Origin: Desulfovibrio sp.
GTDB lineage: Bacteria; Desulfobacterota; Desulfovibrionia; Desulfovibrionales; Desulfovibrionaceae
Assembly (NCBI GenBank): GCA_016208105.1
Contig: JACQYS010000022.1
Span: 248,001-312,000, forward strand
Length of the DNA: 64,000 nt
Direction of reading: 5' to 3'
Below the pieces are notes generated by a model, which was not told the DNA's origin, made no database searches, and saw only the letters and a list, made by a program, of their open reading frames with translations. This document shows, piece after piece, positions 41,742 to 49,913 of the stretch (position 1 is its first letter; each line of letters opens with the position of its first letter). Made by a program: the position numbers and the translations under genes.

Positions 41742-42815
41742 TTAGTGCTTTTCGCGATCGGCCGAGGCGGGGGCGGCCACTGGCCAGGGGAAGGTGCGCC
41801 GCCAGGTGGCCATGAAGCCGCCTGCCATATGCTTGTTCACAAAGCCCTTGCACCGCTTGTGCAGGGCCACGTCGAGCTGGCCGAGAAACCAGAACGCGCC
41901 AAGGCAGAGCACGAGTGCCATAAGCCCGGCCACGAGCCCGGGAAGCTCCCCGGTGATGGGCTTCCAGCGGTCCAGCACCAGGATGATGATGGTGGAATGA
42001 ACAAGATAGAGGGCGTAGGAGTAGTCGCCCAATTGGGCCAGGAGTTTGGGCGAGCGGATGCGGCTCTCAAGCTGAATAAGCCAGTAGATGAGCAGGCAGG
42101 AGATGATCCCGAGCAGGTACAGTATGCTGTAGGCCTGCCTGTAGAGCACGCTCATCACGCAGAGCGAGGCGAACATGACCTGTCCGGCCCAGGCCATGGT
42201 CACAGGTTCCTGCCGGCGCTGAATGAAGTAGAAGGTGAGGGCGCCCAGGATGAACGAGTAGTTCCAGATGGAGAGCCATATTGAGAACACGTTCGGCAGG
42301 GGCTTGGGCGCGGAGAATGCCACGGTGTCGTGGATGATGACGGCGAAGAGCCAAACCAGCAGAAAGGCCGGGAAATGCCTGTTCCATTTGGGACGGCAGA
42401 AGAGTGCGCAAATGAAATAGTACCAGATTTCGTAGACCAGGGTCCATTCTATGCCCAGCTTGTAGCTTTTGCCCATCCCGAAGGGCAGAAGAGAGAGCAC
42501 CTGGGGCATGTCGTCAAAGTTGAGAGGGATAGACGTGAACGCGCGCATGACAAACGCCATGGCCACCACCACGAAGTACATGGGGTAGACGCGCACCAGG
42601 CGTTGGATCAGGAAGTTGGGGGCGTTGCGGTCCACCAAAAAAGCCATGAAATACCCGGAGATGGCGAAAAATCCGCAGGGGACTCCGCCAATAATATAGG
42701 GCGTATACTCGAATATAGATGGTGAACCGTAGTGGGTGAGGTAGATCTTGATGTGCATGAAAACCACACACACGCACAAGATTCCGCGAAGCGCCTGAAT
42801 AAGGGTGTAGGTCAT
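41742..42815 (-). CDS. Acyltransferase 3 family membrane protein
   Basis: 357 residues with about ten membrane helices. The N-terminus (ALRGILCVCVVFMHIKIYLT) carries the RGxxxxxVxxxH motif whose Arg and His are essential in the acyltransferase-3 (OafA/WecH-like) family, and GFFAISGYFMAFL follows. These enzymes transfer acetyl or succinyl groups onto surface sugars from the cytoplasmic to the periplasmic side. It stands alone, 104 nt beyond the rrf2 promoter region. The substrate is unknown. Confidence 0.85.
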   Translation of the reverse strand: MTYTLIQALRGILCVCVVFMHIKIYLTHYGSPSIFEYTPYIIGGVPCGFFAISGYFMAFLVDRNAPNFLIQRLVRVYPMYFVVVAMAFVMRAFTSIPLNFDDMPQVLSLLPFGMGKSYKLGIEWTLVYEIWYYFICALFCRPKWNRHFPAFLLVWLFAVIIHDTVAFSAPKPLPNVFSIWLSIWNYSFILGALTFYFIQRRQEPVTMAWAGQVMFASLCVMSVLYRQAYSILYLLGIISCLLIYWLIQLESRIRSPKLLAQLGDYSYALYLVHSTIIILVLDRWKPITGELPGLVAGLMALVLCLGAFWFLGQLDVALHKRCKGFVNKHMAGGFMATWRRTFPWPVAAPASADREKH

Positions 42816-42940
42816 TGTATTGAGATGCGAAGGAGCGCGTATCCGTTACGGTTTCGCAACAGCTCGAACTTACAGAACATGTTTGTACAATTAACTGATT
42901 ACCAAATAACGCGCGTCCGGTCAACGCGGCTTGTGCAATG

Positions 42941-42966
42941 AAAAAGGAGCGGCCGGGGCCGCTCCT
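42941..42966 (-). terminator. Rho-independent terminator of the rubredoxin-roo unit
   Basis: A perfect stem (42957-42966 with 42945-42954, arms AGGAGCGGCC and GGCCGCTCCT) around a 2-nt gap (realistic loop 4-6 nt) is followed by TTTTTCAT on the minus strand, about 20 nt after the roo stop codon. Confidence 0.85.
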
Positions 42967-42986
42967 CTAGATTTCTACGAGCAGAA

Positions 42987-44192
42987 TTAGGATGCGGCGA
43001 TTTTGGCCTGCAGGGCCTTGGCCACGGTCCGTCCCAGTTCAACGCAGGCTTTGAGTTGTTCGTGCGTGGGCCTGTTCTTGGCGCGCACGCCTTCCACCAC
43101 CTCGAAATGCATGGCGGTCAAGAGTTCAGTGACGTGCTTGAGCGCCTCTCCGCTCCATCCGTAGGAGCCGAAGGCTGCGGCGACCTTGTTCTGGGGCTTA
43201 AGCCCCTTCATGTAGGTGAGCATACCCGAAACCAGGGGCAGGACGCCGTTGTTGTGGGTGGCTGAGCCCACGAGCACCGCTCCGGACTCGAACACCTCGG
43301 CCATCACGTCGGAATGATGGTCGGACTTGAGCGACATCACCCGCACGGGAGTACCGGCCTCAAAAAGCCCCTCGGCTATGGCATGGGCCATTTTCTCGGT
43401 GGAGCGCCACATGGTGTCGTAAAACACCACGGCGCGGTTGACGGGTTTTTGCAGGGCGAAGCGGCGGTAGTCCTCAAGCACGCGGGCCACGCCCTCGCCG
43501 CGCCATATGAGCCCGTGGTCCGGGGCGATCATGTCCACCGGCCAGCCCAGCTTGCCGAACTCATCCAGGAGTTTGAGCGTCACCGAGGAGAAGGGCAGCA
43601 CGATGTTGGCGTAGTAGCGTGAGAGCTGCCTGGCCAGTTCGGCCTGGTCCACCTCGTCGGCGAAGCGGGCGGAGCTGGCGTAGTTCTGGCCGAAGGCGTC
43701 GGAAGAGATCAGGAGCTTGTCCTCTTCCACGTAGGTCATCATGGAGTCTGGCCAGTGCAGCATGCGGGTCTCTACGAAGCGCAGGGTGCGGCTGCCGATG
43801 GACAGGCTGTCGCCGGTTTTGACCACATGCAGCGGCCAGTCCGTGGTGTCGTAGTATTCCTTGAGGGCCTTTTCGCCCATGACGGAGCAGATGATCTTCT
43901 CAGGCTTGGCGGCTTTTACCAGCGCGGGCAGCGCGCCCGAGTGGTCGGGTTCCACGTGGTTGACCACGATGTAGTCGATCTCTGAAGGCGGCATCACGTG
44001 GGCGACGTTGCACAGAAGAGTGCCCGCGAAACGGTCTTCCACGGTGTCTATTATGGTGTTCTTCTGGTCCTTGATGAGAAACGCGTTATAGGTTGTACCC
44101 TGGGGAGACAGGGAGTAGCCGTGGAAGTTGCGCCTGTCCCAGTCGACGGCGCCAATCCAATAAATATCTTTTTTTATCTCGCAAGCGGTCAT
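42987..44192 (-). CDS. roo: Rubredoxin:oxygen oxidoreductase (A-type flavodiiron protein)
   Basis: 401 residues. The metallo-beta-lactamase domain has the diiron ligands NHVEPDHSGALPALV, LHWPDSMMTYVEEDKLLISS with SSDAFGQ, and APDHGLIWRG. The C-terminal flavodoxin domain (about residue 255 on) starts AVVFYDTMWRSTEKMAHAIAEG and has GSYGWSGEAL. It reduces oxygen to water (and often NO) with electrons from rubredoxin. It is preceded by the rubredoxin gene, the order known for Desulfovibrio gigas. Its AGAGG ribosome site lies just beyond a terminator-like hairpin. Confidence 0.96.
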   Translation of the reverse strand: MTACEIKKDIYWIGAVDWDRRNFHGYSLSPQGTTYNAFLIKDQKNTIIDTVEDRFAGTLLCNVAHVMPPSEIDYIVVNHVEPDHSGALPALVKAAKPEKIICSVMGEKALKEYYDTTDWPLHVVKTGDSLSIGSRTLRFVETRMLHWPDSMMTYVEEDKLLISSDAFGQNYASSARFADEVDQAELARQLSRYYANIVLPFSSVTLKLLDEFGKLGWPVDMIAPDHGLIWRGEGVARVLEDYRRFALQKPVNRAVVFYDTMWRSTEKMAHAIAEGLFEAGTPVRVMSLKSDHHSDVMAEVFESGAVLVGSATHNNGVLPLVSGMLTYMKGLKPQNKVAAAFGSYGWSGEALKHVTELLTAMHFEVVEGVRAKNRPTHEQLKACVELGRTVAKALQAKIAAS

Positions 44193-44208
44193 CGAATACC
44201 TCTGTGGG

Positions 44209-44244
44209 AAAAAAGGAGAGGCCCGCCGTCAGTTCCGGCGGGCC
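44209..44244 (-). terminator. Terminator-like hairpin between rubredoxin and roo
   Basis: A perfect 9-bp stem (44236-44244 with 44220-44228, arms GGCCCGCCG and CGGCGGGCC) with a 7-nt loop, then CTCTCC and six T on the minus strand. It lies 16 nt after the rubredoxin stop and only about 16 nt before the roo ATG, so roo transcripts must read through it or start inside it. Confidence 0.7.
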
Positions 44245-44259
44245 TTTGAAAAAGGGGGG

Positions 44260-44418
44260 CTATTCCTTGGTGAATTCGCTCTTTGGAGCGCCGCAGACCG
44301 GGCAGGTCCAGTCGTCCGGCACCTTGTCGAAAGAGGTGCCCGGGGAGATTCCGTTTTCGGAATCGCCCTCGGCTGGGTCGTAAACATAGCCGCAGACATT
44401 GCAGACGTACTTGTCCAT
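44260..44418 (-). CDS. rub: Rubredoxin
   Basis: 52 residues starting [19 protein letters not shown] and ending [14 protein letters not shown]. Both CXXC iron-binding pairs (YVCNVCG and CPVCG) and the aromatic core of desulforedoxin-free rubredoxins are present. It passes single electrons to ROO. A GGAGG site lies 5 nt before the ATG at 44418. Confidence 0.97.
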   Translation of the reverse strand: MDKYVCNVCGYVYDPAEGDSENGISPGTSFDKVPDDWTCPVCGAPKSEFTKE

Positions 44419-44808
44419 GATGCCTCCATGAAGATGTGGCGGACGCGCTGCGCCTTCTTTTAGCCCTCAGCGCCGGTCCCGCGTGTGTCGGGGGGCCTTG
44501 CCTGAGCGGCAAAGAGGACTAAGCGTCCGGACATATCGCCAGGGCGATCTGAGCACCCGGGCGAATCGGGATATACCCGGTTTATCGGCCGTTGTGAATG
44601 GGCTTTTGAATCATCCGGTGAACAATTCCATGGCAAGCCCTGTTCATTATTGCGACATATCGATCCACGGACAGGGCGATGTCAAGAGCGAAGTGGGCCC
44701 AGGAGTCTCTCACCCGGGAAAATCTTCCAGCAAGCGCCATCGGATGTCCGCAATGGGGGAGGGACGGTTGCGGCGGCGGGGTGGTCCCCGCCGCCCTGAT
44801 TCAAAAGG
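44419..44808. other. Intergenic region between rubredoxin and purL
   Basis: 390 nt without a credible gene. It should contain the rubredoxin promoter near 44419-44600 and, near purL, a GC-rich stem (44771-44795, GGCGGCGGGG with CCCCGCCGCC) 14 nt after the purL stop, which lacks a T-tract. Nothing else was identifiable; no tRNA, and no convincing regulator site. Confidence 0.5.
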
Positions 44809-47796
44809 CTACCAGTCGAGGGTGGCCTTGAAGGCCTCGGCCAGGCTCTCCACGTCCTCCTCCAGGACCAGCTCTTTCGAGTTTCGGATGGTAAGCCTGG
44901 ATTCGGGCGTTACCCGGCCGATGGGGGCCATCCATTGCCCGGCGAAGAGCTTTTCGAAACTGACCACATTACCGGAAGGGACACCCACGATGAAGCGGGA
45001 GTGGCTTTCCGAGTAGAGGATTTCCATTGCGGAAGTGCAATCCGGACTCGTTGGCACGCGGGAGAGGTCCACATCCGCTCCCAGACGTCCACCGATGCAC
45101 ATTTCGGCCAGGGCAACGGCCAGGCCGCCGTCGGAGCAGTCGTGGCAGGCATTCACGATCCGTCCCTTGGCCGCCTTGCGCATGCACTCGTAGCGCTTGA
45201 TGGCGGACAATGCGTCCACCTGGGGGACGTTGTCGTCGCTTATGCCGAGTTCGTCGGCGAGCTCAGATCCGCCCAGTTCCTTCCGGGTTATGCCAAGCAC
45301 GTAGATCACGTCACCGGCCTGCTTGAAGTCGGAGGTCATGGCCTCGGCGGCGTCGGGGATCACGGAAAGGACGGTGAAAAGAACCGTGGGCGGAATGGAT
45401 ATCTTTTCGCCGCCGCCGGTGTAGTCGTTCTTCATGGAGTCCTTGCCTGAAACGCAGGGAACGCCGTAGGCGTGGCAGAAGTGGGCCAGGGCCTGGTTGG
45501 CGCGGACCAGCTGGGCCAGCTTGTAGCGGCCGTCCGGCGTCTTTTCCGACTGGACCGGATCGCACCAGCAGAAGTTGTCCACACCGGCCATGTGCTCCAG
45601 GTCGCCTCCGGTGGCCACGGCGTTGCGCACGGCCTCGTCGATGGCCCCGGCCATCATCCAGTAGGCGTCCAGGTCGGAGTACTTGGGGCAGATGCCGTGG
45701 GAGACGACCAGAGCCTCCTTGCGCGAAATCACCGGGCGCATGACCGCGGCATCGGCCGGACCGTCGCGCAGGGCGCCGACCAGCGGCTTGACCACGCTGG
45801 CGCCCTTCACCTCGTGGTCGTACTGGCGGATCATGTATTCCTTGCTGCAAATGTTCAGGCGGCCCAACATGCGCTTGAGAAGTCCGGCCTGGTCGGCCAC
45901 GGCAGGAATGGGGGTGGCCTTGATTGCCGGGCGCTCCCACACCGCCTCCAGGACCATGCGGGGGGTGCCCTCGTGCAGGAAGTCCATGTCCAGAAGGGCC
46001 ACGGGCTTGCCCGCGAAGCTCACCTTGAATTGCCCTGAGTCCGTGAACCGCCCGAGCGCGGTGGCCTCCACGTCCATCTCGGCGGCCAGGGCCATGAACC
46101 GTTCGATCTGGTCCGGCCCGACGGCCACGGTCATGCGTTCCTGAGCTTCGGACAAGAGGATCTCCCACGGGCGGAGCCCGTCGTACTTGAGCGGGGCCTT
46201 GGCCAGATCAAGCTCCGCGCCGCCGGAATCGTTGGCCATCTCGCCTACGGAAGAGGACAGGCCGCCCGCCCCGTTGTCGGTGATGGCGTGGTAGAGGCCA
46301 AGGTCCCTGGCTCGCATGAGAAAATCATACATCTTGCGCTGGGTGATGGGGTCGCCGATCTGCACGGCCGTGGCCGGGGAACCCTCATGCAGCTCCTCTG
46401 AGGAGAAGGTGGCCCCGTGGATGCCGTCCTTGCCGATACGCCCGCCGGTCATGACGATGTAGTCCCCGGGCAGGGCCTTCTTCTGGTAGCTGGGCTTGCC
46501 GTTAAGCGTTGCCGGCATGATGCCGATGGTGCCGCAGAACACCAGGGGCTTGCCCAGGAACCGTTCGTGGAAAACCACCGAACCGTTCACTGTGGGGATG
46601 CCGGATTTGTTGCCGCCGTGCTCCACGCCTTCGCGCACGCCTTCCATCACCCGCCTGGGGTGCAAAAGCCTGGGCGGTAGCGGTTTGTCGTAAAAGGGCG
46701 AGGCGAAGCAGAACACGTCGGTGTTGCACAGAAGGTTCGCGCCCATGCCCGTGCCCATGGGGTCGCGGTTGACGCCCACGATGCCTGTGAGCGCTCCGCC
46801 GTAGGGGTCCAGGGCGGACGGGGAGTTGTGGGTCTCCACCTTGACGCAGAGGTGGCTCTCGTCGGTGAAGCGGATCACGCCGGCGTTGTCCTTGAACACG
46901 GAGAGGCAGATGTCGCCAGCGCCCATGTTCTCGCGGATTTTCGCCGTGGAGCCCTGCACGAAGGTCTTGTACAGGCTGGAAATGGCGTGGCGGTGGCCGG
47001 TCTCCGTGTTCAGGTAGTCTATGTCGGCGGAGAAGATCTTGTGCTTGCAGTGCTCGGACCAGGTCTGGGCCAGCACTTCCAGTTCCGCGTCGGTGGGGTG
47101 CTTGCCAAGCCCTGCGGACGCCCGGGCGGAGGCGACTGCCGGGTTCGCGTAGTGGTCGCGGATGACGCGCATCTCTTCGAGCGAAAGAGCCAGCACGTTG
47201 TCGCGCGAAAACGCGGTCAGTTCCTCGTCGCTCATGGCGGAAAGATTCACTTCGAGCACTTCGTCCGAGGACATACCCGTCACCTGGGCCGCCTTGGCGC
47301 TAAAGCCAGGTTCCTTGGCCCAGTCCGTTCCGGATTTGATCTCGAAACGCTGGATCAGCTCGTTGCACAGATGGTCCCGGGCGATGTGCTCGGCCTGTGA
47401 GCGGTCAAGCGCACCCTTCAGGGCGTACTGGGTGGAGGTGTACACCGCCAATTCCCTGGCCTGCTCCTTGGTGAGGCCAAGCACCAGGGCCAGGGTTTCC
47501 TTGGCGGTACGGCCTTCGTTGTCGGTCACGCCCGGGCGCAGTCCCACTTCGACGATCCAGTCGAAGTCCCTGGCCAAAGGGGTCAGGGAAGCGATGTGGG
47601 AAACGGGGTCGTGCAGCGCGGCCGCGTCCAGGATCTTGTCCAGGTCCTTCTCAGCAAGGCCTGCGATTGTGTAGGTCTTGACCACGGAGGCGTCGTCCAC
47701 GGGCACGCCCAGCTCATGGGTTATGCGCATTGCCGCGCGGCGGCCGGGCACATCCGGAACGTGGGGCTTGGGAGCTACTTCCACGCGAAAGAGCAT
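44809..47796 (-). CDS. purL: Phosphoribosylformylglycinamidine synthase, fused PurS-PurL subunits
   Basis: 995 residues. The first ~230 residues contain PurS-like material (MLFRVEVAPKPHVPDVPGR and VYTSTQYALKGALDRSQAEH), then the PurL ATPase core begins (TWSEHCKHKIFSADIDYLN, VETHNSPSALDPYGGALTGI, NDSGGAELDLAKAP) and ends with a second AIR-synthase-like half (ACHDCSDGGLAVALAEMC). The C-terminal glutaminase domain of the E. coli enzyme is absent, so a separate PurQ is required. It makes FGAM from FGAR and ATP in purine synthesis. The ATG at 47796 has a weak ribosome site. Confidence 0.93.
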   Translation of the reverse strand: MLFRVEVAPKPHVPDVPGRRAAMRITHELGVPVDDASVVKTYTIAGLAEKDLDKILDAAALHDPVSHIASLTPLARDFDWIVEVGLRPGVTDNEGRTAKETLALVLGLTKEQARELAVYTSTQYALKGALDRSQAEHIARDHLCNELIQRFEIKSGTDWAKEPGFSAKAAQVTGMSSDEVLEVNLSAMSDEELTAFSRDNVLALSLEEMRVIRDHYANPAVASARASAGLGKHPTDAELEVLAQTWSEHCKHKIFSADIDYLNTETGHRHAISSLYKTFVQGSTAKIRENMGAGDICLSVFKDNAGVIRFTDESHLCVKVETHNSPSALDPYGGALTGIVGVNRDPMGTGMGANLLCNTDVFCFASPFYDKPLPPRLLHPRRVMEGVREGVEHGGNKSGIPTVNGSVVFHERFLGKPLVFCGTIGIMPATLNGKPSYQKKALPGDYIVMTGGRIGKDGIHGATFSSEELHEGSPATAVQIGDPITQRKMYDFLMRARDLGLYHAITDNGAGGLSSSVGEMANDSGGAELDLAKAPLKYDGLRPWEILLSEAQERMTVAVGPDQIERFMALAAEMDVEATALGRFTDSGQFKVSFAGKPVALLDMDFLHEGTPRMVLEAVWERPAIKATPIPAVADQAGLLKRMLGRLNICSKEYMIRQYDHEVKGASVVKPLVGALRDGPADAAVMRPVISRKEALVVSHGICPKYSDLDAYWMMAGAIDEAVRNAVATGGDLEHMAGVDNFCWCDPVQSEKTPDGRYKLAQLVRANQALAHFCHAYGVPCVSGKDSMKNDYTGGGEKISIPPTVLFTVLSVIPDAAEAMTSDFKQAGDVIYVLGITRKELGGSELADELGISDDNVPQVDALSAIKRYECMRKAAKGRIVNACHDCSDGGLAVALAEMCIGGRLGADVDLSRVPTSPDCTSAMEILYSESHSRFIVGVPSGNVVSFEKLFAGQWMAPIGRVTPESRLTIRNSKELVLEEDVESLAEAFKATLDW

Positions 47797-47995
47797 GACT
47801 CATTCTCTCTTGTTTAGTTATTCAAATGGTACGCGCTGATCAGTCCCGGCCGGGGAGATGAACGGGTGAAGGCCGGTCCTGATACTGTAAAAGCCGTTCG
47901 CGCGTGTGCTGGTCCAGGGGATGTCCGGTGTTTGGACAAAGAGCAGGATCAGTACAGGCGGAAGGCTTCTAGGTAAAGAGTTGGCCCTCTGATGT

Positions 47996-48829
47996 CTACG
48001 GTCTCTTTGCGGCGGGCAGCTGCTTTAAGTACTCCAGACGGATTTCTTCCATCCGTCCGCTTTTGACCATCCGCGCTATTTGCTCGGAGAGTTCTTTGTC
48101 GCGAGCCACCCAGGGCGATTTCTTGGACAGGCAGACGTAGGCGGGTGCAACATCGGAGTGCTTGAAGTGGGCCTTTTCGACCTTGTCATGAAGATTGAAG
48201 TTGGCAATGAGGTAGTCACCGGAATCCTCAGTGAGCAGCACCGCGTCCAAGCGGCCGCTGACGAGTTTTTTCAGTCCGATCAGTCCGTTTGGCGCTTCAT
48301 CCTTTTTTAATTTGGTGTCTTCATCAAAGGGCGAGAAAAATTTGGCTCCCGCACCCACGCCGATGGCCTGAAGCTTGTAAAGGTCCTGGTAAGTTTTGAT
48401 CTCCGCTCCCCTGCCTTTGGCCACGTAGAAGGCCTTGAAGGACTTCGTATTGTAGGGCGGGTTCAGGAAATGGTAGTATTTCTCCCGCTCGGGAGAGCGA
48501 AAAAGGCCGATCATGGCGTCGGCCTGGCCGTCGGCCAACAGGGCCAGGGCGCGTTTGAAAGGCACGATGTGGAATCTGGGAACAGCGCCTAATGGCCGAA
48601 GAATCTCTTCCATAATCTTTATGTAGATACCATCGGGCTTATCGTTTTCACCCCCTATGCAATACGGAGGAAACGTCGAGCTGACGACGACCATCTCGCG
48701 AAGAGATTCCTGGGAAACCGCCTGTGTGGGCATGGCCAGGACGGCCACGAGAGAAAACAAGAGGGCCAGAACAGAATCCGGAATGCGGTGCTTGCGTACG
48801 GGGAAGTATTTCGAAGAGTACGTGGACAC
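47996..48829 (-). CDS. Periplasmic solute-binding protein, tandem copy 1
   Basis: 277 residues from a GTG at 48829 (weak upstream signal; a shorter start is possible). A signal-like segment (VLALLFSLVAVLAMPTQA) precedes an SBP_bac_3 domain (VVVSSTFPPYCIGGENDKPD, FHIVPFKRALALLADGQADA). It is about two-thirds identical to the following gene by eye, including the C-terminal CLSKKSPWxAR segment. There is no adjacent permease. Proteins of this shape often act as soluble sensors feeding a signalling protein rather than a transporter; the HDOD-GGDEF gene lies upstream in the same direction. Confidence 0.78.
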   Translation of the reverse strand: MSTYSSKYFPVRKHRIPDSVLALLFSLVAVLAMPTQAVSQESLREMVVVSSTFPPYCIGGENDKPDGIYIKIMEEILRPLGAVPRFHIVPFKRALALLADGQADAMIGLFRSPEREKYYHFLNPPYNTKSFKAFYVAKGRGAEIKTYQDLYKLQAIGVGAGAKFFSPFDEDTKLKKDEAPNGLIGLKKLVSGRLDAVLLTEDSGDYLIANFNLHDKVEKAHFKHSDVAPAYVCLSKKSPWVARDKELSEQIARMVKSGRMEEIRLEYLKQLPAAKRP

Positions 48830-48990
48830 GAATGTATCAGCTCCGGTTGTCGAGAAACGAAACGGACACAGGTTTTGTTGTTCTTCTGGGAAGGGACCTT
48901 CATCATCCTGGAGTTACCTGCATTCCAGGAGGAATCGAATCCCTGTTGTGTAGACTTGTAAATATAGATATTATCAGCAGATGTCCATGA

Positions 48991-49812
48991 TCACTTTCCA
49001 ACGGGCAGTTGTTTCAGATAGTCCTGCCGAATGTTTTCCATTCTGCCGCTGTTGACCATCTGCTTTATCCTGTCGGAGAGTTCCTTCTCACGAGCAATCC
49101 AGGGGGATTTCTTTGAGAGGCAGATGTAGGCTGGCGCAACCTCGGAGTGCTTGAACTCCGCTTTCTCGACTTTGTCCTGAAGATTGAAGTTGGCGATAAG
49201 GTAGTCACCGATATCTTCATGAAGCAGTGCTGCATCGAACCTGCCGTTGACCAGTTTCTGCAACGTCGTAAGGCTGTTTGGAGACTCGTCCTTTTTCAGG
49301 GTGGTGTCTTCTTCAAACGGAGAGAAGTACTTGTATCCTGAAACGATTCCAATTCCCTGGAGCTTGGAGAGGTCCTGATAGGTTTTGACATCGCCTCCCC
49401 GGCCCTTGGCCACGAAGAATGCTTTGCAGGAATTGGTGCGATACGGCGGCTCCAGGAAATGCAGGTAGTCTTCCCGTTCCGGTGTGCGGAAGAGACCAAC
49501 CATCGCATCGGCTTGGCCGTCGGACAAGAGAGCCAAGGCACGTTTGAAAGGTAAGATGTGGAATTTGGGAACCGCGCCTAGGGGCTTCAAAAGCTCTTCC
49601 ATAATAGCAATGTAGATGCCTTCGGCTTTTTCGTTTTCACCACCGCTGGAGTAGGGGGGGAAGATGCTGCTGACGATGACCATCTCCTGAGGCAGGGGGT
49701 GGGAGAGGGCGGTGGCAGGAAGGAGAAAAACGGCTGCGAGAGCGGTGAACACGTTGCGCATCCATCCGGGGAGATGGCGTTGCGGCGAGGAACCATGTTC
49801 TATGAAATGCAT
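48991..49812 (-). CDS. Periplasmic solute-binding protein, tandem copy 2
   Basis: 273 residues. A signal peptide (FTALAAVFLLPATALSHP) is followed by MVIVSSIFPPYSSGGENEKA and FHILPFKRALALLSDGQADA. The ATG at 49761 is an alternative that would give a tighter signal peptide. It is transcribed after the HDOD-GGDEF gene with a 101-nt gap. The duplication is recent enough that long blocks (YIAIMEELLKPLGAVPKFHI and the partner YIKIMEEILRPLGAVPRFHI) still align residue by residue. Confidence 0.8.
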   Translation of the reverse strand: MHFIEHGSSPQRHLPGWMRNVFTALAAVFLLPATALSHPLPQEMVIVSSIFPPYSSGGENEKAEGIYIAIMEELLKPLGAVPKFHILPFKRALALLSDGQADAMVGLFRTPEREDYLHFLEPPYRTNSCKAFFVAKGRGGDVKTYQDLSKLQGIGIVSGYKYFSPFEEDTTLKKDESPNSLTTLQKLVNGRFDAALLHEDIGDYLIANFNLQDKVEKAEFKHSEVAPAYICLSKKSPWIAREKELSDRIKQMVNSGRMENIRQDYLKQLPVGK

Positions 49813-49913
49813 GACCGATCCATACGCAGGGATTCCCAGTGTTTGATGCCGCCTGAGCGAGAGAGTCCTATATTGGGGAGAAGCGTCTTACCCGGACAAA
49901 CCTGGCGATGGGT

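Noticed and set aside
44588-44612. Rex-type operator (TTGTGAA half-site) upstream of rubredoxin
   Set aside because: Only one half-site matches; the second arm is not its reverse complement.
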